A stretch of DNA of 5,033 nt, from contig JAFRCB010000001.1 of assembly GCA_017404585.1 (NCBI GenBank), positions 1 to 5,033 on the forward strand, read 5' to 3'. Positions 1 through 5,033 of this stretch are shown one piece after another. The DNA is from Lachnospiraceae bacterium. GTDB lineage: Bacteria; Bacillota; Clostridia; Lachnospirales; Lachnospiraceae. The stretch's first letter is position 1. Each line of letters starts with the position of its first letter. Below the pieces are notes generated by a model that worked only from the letters and a program-made list of their open reading frames with translations, was not told where the DNA came from and searched no databases. A program made the translations under genes and the position numbers.

Positions 1-889
1 CCTCGATCAGCTCCTCGAACCCCTCAAGTCTCGCGCCTCCGCCGGTGAGGACGATACCTCGCTCGACGATGTCGGCGGAGAGTTCCGGGGGCGTCTTCTC
101 AAGAACGCCGTGAATTGTCTCGACGATCTCTGTGGCGGCCTCACCGCAGGCCTGCCGGACCTCCTCCGATGTTATGGAGATTGTCCGCGGAAGTCCCGTG
201 ATGACGTTCCTGCCCGTGATCTGCATGGACTCGGAATTCGGGCGGCTCGTGACTGTCCCGATTTTTATCTTGATTTCTTCTGCCAGGCCTTCGCCTATGA
301 ACAGGCTGTGATTTCTCCTCACGTAGCGCGCTATGGCTTCGCTGAAAGTATCCCCGCCGACCCGCACTGTGCTCAGTATGACCGGAGCCCCCAGCGAGAT
401 GACCGCGACGTCCGTCGTGGCAGCACCGATGTCCGCGACCAGGTTGCCGACCGGTTTAGTGATGTCAATTCCCGCGCCGATTGCCGCAGCCACAGTCTCA
501 GCAACAATGGTAACGTCGCGCGCGCCTGCCTGAAAAGCAGCCTCCTCGACCGCTCTCTTTTCCACCTCAGTGACACCGCTCGGGACACAGATGCTTATAT
601 AAGGCTTCCTGAAAGCTCTGCGGCCGAGAGCCCGCTGGATGAAATGCTTGAGAAGCCTCTCTGTAACGGAATAGTCAGAGATGACACCCGCCTTGAGCGG
701 GCGTATCGCGACCACGTTTCCGGGAGTCCGCTCAATGAGCTGGCGCGCTTCCTCACCGAAAGCGAGTATCTTGTCGGTATCCTTATCGTACGCGACGACC
801 GTCGGCTCATTGATGACGATTCCCTTTCCTTTTGAATAGACCACCGTGTTGGATGATCCCATATCTATGCCGATATCTGTGACAGGCAT
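1..889 (-). CDS. mreB: MreB-family actin-like cell shape protein, 3' end outside window
   Basis: Translating the minus strand from the ATG at 889 gives 296 uninterrupted residues that run off the left edge; family members are usually about 335-345 residues, so roughly 40-50 are missing. Family knowledge: MreB is an ATP-binding actin homologue that forms membrane-bound filaments and guides lateral cell-wall synthesis. Seen here: phosphate-1 loop DMGSSNT (residues 9-15), GKGIVINEP (21-29), RTPGNVVAIRPLKAGVISDY (54-73), CVPSGVTEVEKRA (101-113), phosphate-2 loop DIGAATTD (153-160), VGGDTFSEAI (177-186), and the adenosine-binding stretch ERGIVLTGGGARL (276-288). The start is set by a strong ribosome binding site 20 bases behind the uvrA stop, which suggests co-transcription with uvrA. 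There is no N-terminal amphipathic helix, as is usual in Gram-positive MreB proteins. Odd: phosphate-2 normally reads DIGGGTT; here two glycines are alanines, and the usual EEP reads AET (130-132), keeping only the second Glu. It could be mreB proper or a paralogue such as mbl or mreBH; the family assignment is secure, the paralogue is not. Confidence 0.95.
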   Translation of the reverse strand, partial: MPVTDIGIDMGSSNTVVYSKGKGIVINEPTVVAYDKDTDKILAFGEEARQLIERTPGNVVAIRPLKAGVISDYSVTERLLKHFIQRALGRRAFRKPYISICVPSGVTEVEKRAVEEAAFQAGARDVTIVAETVAAAIGAGIDITKPVGNLVADIGAATTDVAVISLGAPVILSTVRVGGDTFSEAIARYVRRNHSLFIGEGLAEEIKIKIGTVTSRPNSESMQITGRNVITGLPRTISITSEEVRQACGEAATEIVETIHGVLEKTPPELSADIVERGIVLTGGGARLEGFEELIE

Positions 890-892
890 ATA

Positions 893-901
893 CTCCTCCT
901 T
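893..901 (-). promoter_or_regulatory. Ribosome binding site of mreB
   Basis: The minus strand reads AAGGAGGAG here, a near-perfect anti-16S match, followed by TAT and the ATG at 889. Counted from AGGAGG, the spacing is 5 bases. The site fits entirely inside the 20-base gap after the uvrA stop (910-912) and fixes the mreB start. It is much stronger than the uvrA site upstream. Confidence 0.9.
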
Positions 902-909
902 ATGCTGCC

Positions 910-3801
910 TTATTCAACCTCTGCCCGGTTCAGTCCTTCGGCGGTCTCTTCCCGGCTTTTCCTTTCGGCAGCCTTTCTAAGTTCCTTCTTAATATACACT
1001 CCTGTGTAGGAGCCCTCACACTCCGCAACTTCCTCCGGAGTGCCGCCGGCTACGACCGTACCGCCGCGATCTCCGCCCTCCGGACCCAGATCGATAATAT
1101 AATCGGCGGTCTTTATGACATCGAGATTGTGCTCGATCACGACGACCGTGTTGCCGTCCTCAGTAAATCTCTGCAGAATATCGACCAGCTTGTGGACATC
1201 CGCAAAGTGGAGTCCGGTCGTCGGCTCATCGAGAATGTAAATAGTCCTGCCGGTCGAGCGCTTGGACAGCTCGGTAGCCAGCTTGATCCGCTGAGCCTCA
1301 CCGCCCGACAGTTCTGTAGACGGCTGGCCGAGACGAATATAGGACAGGCCTACGTCGTAGAGCGTCTGTATCTTATTCCGGATTCTCGGCAAATGCTCAA
1401 AGAATCCCAATGCTTCCTCGACCGTCATATTGAGCACGTCATAGATGCTCTTTCCCCGATATTTTACTTCCAGCGTCTCGCGGTTGTAGCGCTTTCCGTG
1501 GCATACTTCACAGGGGACATACACATCCGGCAGGAAATGCATCTCGATCTTCACGATTCCGTCGCCCTGGCAGGCTTCGCAGCGTCCGCCCTTCACATTA
1601 AATGAAAAGCGGCCTTTCTTGTAGCCCCTGACCTTGGCATCCGTTGTCCCGGCATACAGATCACGTATCATGTCAAAAACACCGGTGTAAGTTGCCGGAT
1701 TGGACCTTGGGGTGCGGCCGATCGGTGACTGGTCAATATTGATAACCTTATCGAGATTCTTGATGCCGTAGATCTCTTTATGTTTGGCAGGGATCTCGTG
1801 AGCCCGGTTCAGATCTCTCGCAAGCCGCTTGTAGAGAACTTCGTTGACCAGCGAGCTCTTCCCGGATCCGGAGACACCCGTGACACACGTGAATACACCG
1901 AGCGGAATGTCCGCATCGAGGCCTTTCAGATTATTCACATACGCGCCTCGAACTTTGAGCCAGCCCTTCGGCTTCCGCCTGACTGCCGGCACAGGGATGA
2001 AACTCTCACCTTTCAGATATCTGCCGGTGATGGACTCGGGGCACGCGATACTATCATCCACAGAGCCGATCGCGACAAGCTTTCCGCCGTGCTCTCCCGC
2101 GCCGGGGCCAATATCCACGATACAGTCGGCCGCGCGCATAGTGTCCTCATCGTGCTCGACAACGATCAGGGAATTTCCGAGATCTCTCAGATTTTTCAAT
2201 GTATTCAGAAGCTTGTCATTATCCCGTTGGTGCAGACCTATACTCGGCTCATCCAGGATATAGGCGACTCCGACCAGACCGGAGCCGATCTGAGTCGCGA
2301 GTCTTATGCGCTGAGCCTCGCCTCCGGAAAGAGTTCCCGTCGCTCTGGACAGGGTCAGATAATCAAGGCCTACGTCGCGCAGGAATGACACGCGGGCAAC
2401 GATTTCCTTCAATATCTGACGACCGATCGCCTGCTGTGTCTTGTTCAGCTTCAGTTTTTCAAAATAATTTAAAAGCTTTGTGACCGAATAGTCCGTCACC
2501 TGGGTGATATTCTTATTCCCGACCGTGACAGCAAGGGCTGACGGCTTGAGTCTCTGACCGCCGCAGGCGTTGCAGGGGGAAATCTGCATGAACTTCTCAT
2601 ACTCCCCTTTAGACCAGTCAGAGCTTGTCTCCCTGTATCTCCGGTTCAGGTTCTCGATAAGACCTTCAAAAGCAATGTCGTACACCCCGGTGCCCCTCTG
2701 ACCGGTATAGTGGACCTTGACCTTATGACCCTCCGTCCCATAGACCAGAATTTTCCTGACAGCGGGCGGGTACTTGTTCCAGGGCGTGTCGAGATCGACT
2801 CCGTACTCCTGACCGAGCGCAGCCAGAGTGGCGTTGGTAAAGGAGCCGCTTTCATTTGCACTCTGCCAGCCCATAGCCGTGATCGCGCCCTCGTTGATCG
2901 AGAGTTTCTTGTCCGGAACGATCAGATCGATATCGAACTCCATCTTGTAACCGAGTCCTGCACACACGGGGCACGCACCGTAGGGATTGTTGAAGGAGAA
3001 GCTTCTCGGCTCGATCTCCTCAATGCTGATCCCGCAGTCAGGGCATGCAAATGCACTGCTAAGCGTTATCACATTCCCGTCCATAGTATCGACCATGCAG
3101 AGACCTTCCGAGAGTCCGAGGACGGTCTCGATCGAATCCGTGAGCCGCTTTTCAATGCCCGGCTTCACGACAAGACGATCGACGACGATTTCTATATTGT
3201 GCTTGATATTCTTGTCAAGTGCGATCTCCTCAGAGAGATCGTACATGTTTCCGTCCACCATGACGCGGACGTAGCCGCTCTTTTTGGCCTGCTCAAACAC
3301 TTTCTCATGGCGGCCTTTCCTTCCGCGGACGACCGGCGCAAGCAGCTGGATCCTGCTCTTTTCAGGCAGCTCCATGATCCTGTCGACCATCTGGTCCACC
3401 GTCTGCTTTTCGATCACGCGCCCGCAGTTCGGGCAGTGGGGAATACCGATCCTGGCGTAGAGCAGACGCAGGTAATCGTAGATCTCCGTGACTGTTCCTA
3501 CTGTGGAACGCGGATTCCTGTTGGTCGACTTCTGATCGATAGAGATAGCAGGCGGCAGGCCTTCTATGCTCTCCACATCGGGCTTTTCCATCTGACCGAG
3601 GAACTGTCTCGCGTAGGAAGACAGCGATTCCATATATCTCCGCTGGCCCTCGGCGTAGATCGTATCGAAAGCCAGAGAGCTCTTGCCCGACCCCGAAAGT
3701 CCGGTCAGGACGACCAGTTCATTGCGGGGAATGTCGACGCTGAGATCTCTGAGATTATTCTCGTTGGCACCGCGGATGCGGATAAATTTCATATCTCTCA
3801 T
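910..3801 (-). CDS. uvrA: UvrABC excinuclease subunit A, DNA damage recognition ATPase
   Basis: UvrA is the damage sensor of nucleotide excision repair: a dimer loads UvrB onto distorted DNA using two ABC-type ATPase modules in each chain. The preferred start at 3801 gives 963 residues, close to the usual 940-960. Numbered from that Met, module I has Walker [10 protein letters not shown] (34-42), signature LSGGEAQR (491-498), Walker B YILDEP (514-519) and an EH switch (549-550). Module II has Walker [10 protein letters not shown] (642-650), signature LSGGEAQR (831-838), Walker B YILDEP (855-860) and EH (890-891). All zinc-binding Cys pairs are present: CPNC (123) with CNAC (410), CPDC (253) with CPVC (277), and CEAC (741) with CEVC (764). 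The insertion between modules and the short charged C-terminal tail look normal. The gene follows lepA on the same strand with a short gap, and mreB follows after 20 bases. An in-frame ATG at 3822 would add seven residues but has no ribosome binding site; another at 3792 is also less well supported. No frameshift or lost catalytic residue is seen. uvrB is not in the window. Confidence 0.98.
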   Translation of the reverse strand: MRDMKFIRIRGANENNLRDLSVDIPRNELVVLTGLSGSGKSSLAFDTIYAEGQRRYMESLSSYARQFLGQMEKPDVESIEGLPPAISIDQKSTNRNPRSTVGTVTEIYDYLRLLYARIGIPHCPNCGRVIEKQTVDQMVDRIMELPEKSRIQLLAPVVRGRKGRHEKVFEQAKKSGYVRVMVDGNMYDLSEEIALDKNIKHNIEIVVDRLVVKPGIEKRLTDSIETVLGLSEGLCMVDTMDGNVITLSSAFACPDCGISIEEIEPRSFSFNNPYGACPVCAGLGYKMEFDIDLIVPDKKLSINEGAITAMGWQSANESGSFTNATLAALGQEYGVDLDTPWNKYPPAVRKILVYGTEGHKVKVHYTGQRGTGVYDIAFEGLIENLNRRYRETSSDWSKGEYEKFMQISPCNACGGQRLKPSALAVTVGNKNITQVTDYSVTKLLNYFEKLKLNKTQQAIGRQILKEIVARVSFLRDVGLDYLTLSRATGTLSGGEAQRIRLATQIGSGLVGVAYILDEPSIGLHQRDNDKLLNTLKNLRDLGNSLIVVEHDEDTMRAADCIVDIGPGAGEHGGKLVAIGSVDDSIACPESITGRYLKGESFIPVPAVRRKPKGWLKVRGAYVNNLKGLDADIPLGVFTCVTGVSGSGKSSLVNEVLYKRLARDLNRAHEIPAKHKEIYGIKNLDKVINIDQSPIGRTPRSNPATYTGVFDMIRDLYAGTTDAKVRGYKKGRFSFNVKGGRCEACQGDGIVKIEMHFLPDVYVPCEVCHGKRYNRETLEVKYRGKSIYDVLNMTVEEALGFFEHLPRIRNKIQTLYDVGLSYIRLGQPSTELSGGEAQRIKLATELSKRSTGRTIYILDEPTTGLHFADVHKLVDILQRFTEDGNTVVVIEHNLDVIKTADYIIDLGPEGGDRGGTVVAGGTPEEVAECEGSYTGVYIKKELRKAAERKSREETAEGLNRAEVE

Positions 3802-3811
3802 AAAAATAATG

Positions 3812-3817
3812 TCTCCT
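3812..3817 (-). promoter_or_regulatory. Probable ribosome binding site of uvrA
   Basis: The minus strand reads AGGAGA here, ending 10 bases before the ATG at 3801. The spacing is slightly long but usable. It lies downstream of the ATG at 3822, so it can only serve 3801 (or, at a poorer distance of 19 bases, 3792). The bases before 3822 (GGGCGCGGCATGCTGC) contain no purine-rich site. This favours 3801 as the uvrA start. Confidence 0.65.
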
Positions 3818-3843
3818 GCCATGCAGCATGCCGCGCCCGGGAC

Positions 3844-5033
3844 TTATTCCTCGCTGAGCTTCAGGACATTTAAGAACGCGTCCTTCGGAATATCGACACT
3901 TCCGATGGTCCGCATCTTCTTCTTTCCTTCCTTCTGCTTCTCAAGCAGCTTTCTCTTACGGGAAATATCACCGCCGTAGCACTTGGCAAGGACGTCCTTG
4001 CGGAGCTGACGGACAGTCTCGCGCGCAATTATCTTTGAACCGATGGCAGCCTGGATCGGAATGTCAAAGAGCTGTCTCGGAATTTCTTTCTTAAGTTTCT
4101 CGCACATCTTTGAGCCGCGCTCATACGCGTTGGGAGCGTACACTATAAAGGACAAAGCGTCCACAGCCTCATGATTGACGAGAATGTCCAGCTTGACCAG
4201 TTCGGATCTCTCGTAGCCGATCGGCTCATAGTCGAATGAGGCATAGCCTCTCGAACGGCTCTTCAGAGCGTCAAAGAAATCATAGATTATCTCATTGAGA
4301 GGCATCTTGTATGTGAGAACAGCACGGGTCTGCTCAATGTACTCGGTACCCTCGTAGATACCTCTTCTCTCCTGGCACAGTGTCATGATGGAACCGATAT
4401 ACTCGGTCGTGACCATGATTTCCGCCCTGACGTAGGGTTCCTCCATGTACTCGATCTCCGACGGTGCCGGAAGATTGGACGGATTCGTGAGTTCGATCAT
4501 CGTCCCGTCTGTCTTATATACCTTATAGATAACGGACGGAGCAGTCGTGACAAGATCCATATCATACTCTCTCTCCAGTCTCTGCTGGACAACGTCGAGA
4601 TGGAGCAGGCCGAGGAAACCGCAGCGGAAGCCGAAGCCGAGAGCCTGGGATGTCTCCGGCTCGTACTGCAGGGCAGCGTCGTTGAGCTGCAGCTTTTCAA
4701 GGGCGTCGCGAAGGTCCGGATATTTGGCTGAGTCCGCAGGATAGAAACCGCAGTAGACCATGGGCTGAGGCTCCTTGTAGCCCGGCAGCGCTTCGCTGCA
4801 TGGCCGCATTGCTTCAGTGATCGTGTCACCGACACGGGTGTCGCGTATCTCTTTAATGCTGGCTGTCATGTATCCGACCTCACCCGCGCTTAGCTCCTCA
4901 CACGGTATAAAGCGCCCCGGCGAGAAGTAGCCCACCTCGACGACCTCAAACTCTGCACCCGTCGCCATCATTCGCACCTTAGTGCCTCTCGTCATCCGGC
5001 CGTCCATACGGCGGCAGAAGACAATGACACCCC
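3844..5033 (-). CDS. lepA: Elongation factor 4 (LepA) GTPase, 5' end outside window
   Basis: The minus-strand frame is open from the right edge to the TAA at 3844-3846 and shows 395 residues of a protein normally about 600 long. The N-terminal GTPase domain, with its G motifs and catalytic His, lies outside the window. LepA is a ribosome-associated translational GTPase related to EF-G; roles in back-translocation and in 30S biogenesis have been proposed. Numbered from the internal Met at 5007, the visible parts are the end of beta-barrel domain II (to about 75), an EF-G III-like domain with [25 protein letters not shown] and [15 protein letters not shown] (83-136), an EF-G V-like domain with [17 protein letters not shown] and [12 protein letters not shown] (189-261), and the LepA-specific C-terminal domain with [15 protein letters not shown] (309-323), [20 protein letters not shown] (341-360) and IGSVDIP (368-374). 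The last two blocks are diagnostic and separate it from EF-G, TypA and TetM. Eight in-frame residues (GVIVFCRR) precede Met 5007 and match the family, so that Met is internal and is not the start. Confidence 0.98.
   Translation of the reverse strand, partial: GVIVFCRRMDGRMTRGTKVRMMATGAEFEVVEVGYFSPGRFIPCEELSAGEVGYMTASIKEIRDTRVGDTITEAMRPCSEALPGYKEPQPMVYCGFYPADSAKYPDLRDALEKLQLNDAALQYEPETSQALGFGFRCGFLGLLHLDVVQQRLEREYDMDLVTTAPSVIYKVYKTDGTMIELTNPSNLPAPSEIEYMEEPYVRAEIMVTTEYIGSIMTLCQERRGIYEGTEYIEQTRAVLTYKMPLNEIIYDFFDALKSRSRGYASFDYEPIGYERSELVKLDILVNHEAVDALSFIVYAPNAYERGSKMCEKLKKEIPRQLFDIPIQAAIGSKIIARETVRQLRKDVLAKCYGGDISRKRKLLEKQKEGKKKMRTIGSVDIPKDAFLNVLKLSEE

Noticed and set aside
110..835. A 241-codon plus-strand open frame opposite mreB
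   Set aside because: The minus strand here encodes an intact, recognisable MreB. The antisense translation is rich in Arg, Asp and Ser and resembles no family.
3820..3822. ATG at 3822 as the uvrA start (longest frame, 970 residues)
   Set aside because: No ribosome binding site precedes it. The extra seven residues are not part of the conserved N-terminus, and AGGAGA at 3812-3817 points to the ATG at 3801.
3757..3829. A 24-codon minus-strand frame (begins MLHGRRHYF) overlapping the uvrA start, a possible leader peptide
   Set aside because: The bases before its ATG (GTCCCGGGCGCGGC) hold no ribosome binding site, the product has no leader-like codon run, and no attenuator hairpin accompanies it.
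3823..3840. GC-rich sequence with CATG-CTG-CATG symmetry in the lepA-uvrA gap, considered as a terminator
   Set aside because: The stem is only 4 base pairs. The short T run nearer uvrA does not directly follow it, so it does not make an intrinsic terminator.
2710..3873. A 387-codon plus-strand open frame opposite the 5' half of uvrA
   Set aside because: It lies entirely antisense to highly conserved uvrA sequence, has no recognisable domain and no good ribosome binding site; it is a shadow of the codon pattern.
5005..5007. ATG at 5007 as a true lepA start (a truncated gene)
   Set aside because: The frame stays open to the window edge, and the eight residues before it match the LepA family (GVIVFCRR aligning with the GVVSLVRI region of E. 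coli LepA), so the gene is cut by the window and is not broken.

Overview
The window is an ordinary housekeeping stretch. It is almost entirely coding, with every supported gene on the minus strand. In transcription order (right to left) it carries the C-terminal two thirds of lepA (elongation factor 4), a complete uvrA (nucleotide excision repair ATPase), and most of an mreB-family gene (bacterial actin, cell shape), which runs off the left edge.

The likely host is a member of the Firmicutes, probably class Clostridia and plausibly Lachnospiraceae. I infer this from the strong AGGAGG-type ribosome binding site, an MreB that starts directly with MPVTDIGID and lacks an N-terminal amphipathic extension, and the general sequence character of UvrA and LepA. 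The DNA looks moderately GC-rich by eye (not counted). Assignment below class level is recall-based and was not tested.

Layout: positions 5033-3844 are lepA (5' end outside the window); 3843-3802 are a 42-base gap holding the uvrA ribosome binding site; 3801-910 are uvrA with the preferred start (3822 is the longest possible start); 909-890 are a 20-base gap holding the mreB ribosome binding site; 889-1 are mreB (3' end outside the window). No terminator or convincing promoter was found in either gap, so the three genes look co-transcribed. No gap exceeds 300 bases. I saw no RNA genes, mobile elements, CRISPR arrays or obvious repeats.

The three proteins act in separate processes: translation, DNA repair and cell-wall elongation. 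They do not form an evident pathway. The one departure from expectation is the mreB product, whose nucleotide-binding motifs differ from the usual MreB consensus at several positions (DIGAATTD in place of DIGGGTT[DE], DMGSSNT in place of DLGTA[NS], and AET in place of EEP). I did not find a previously undescribed system here.
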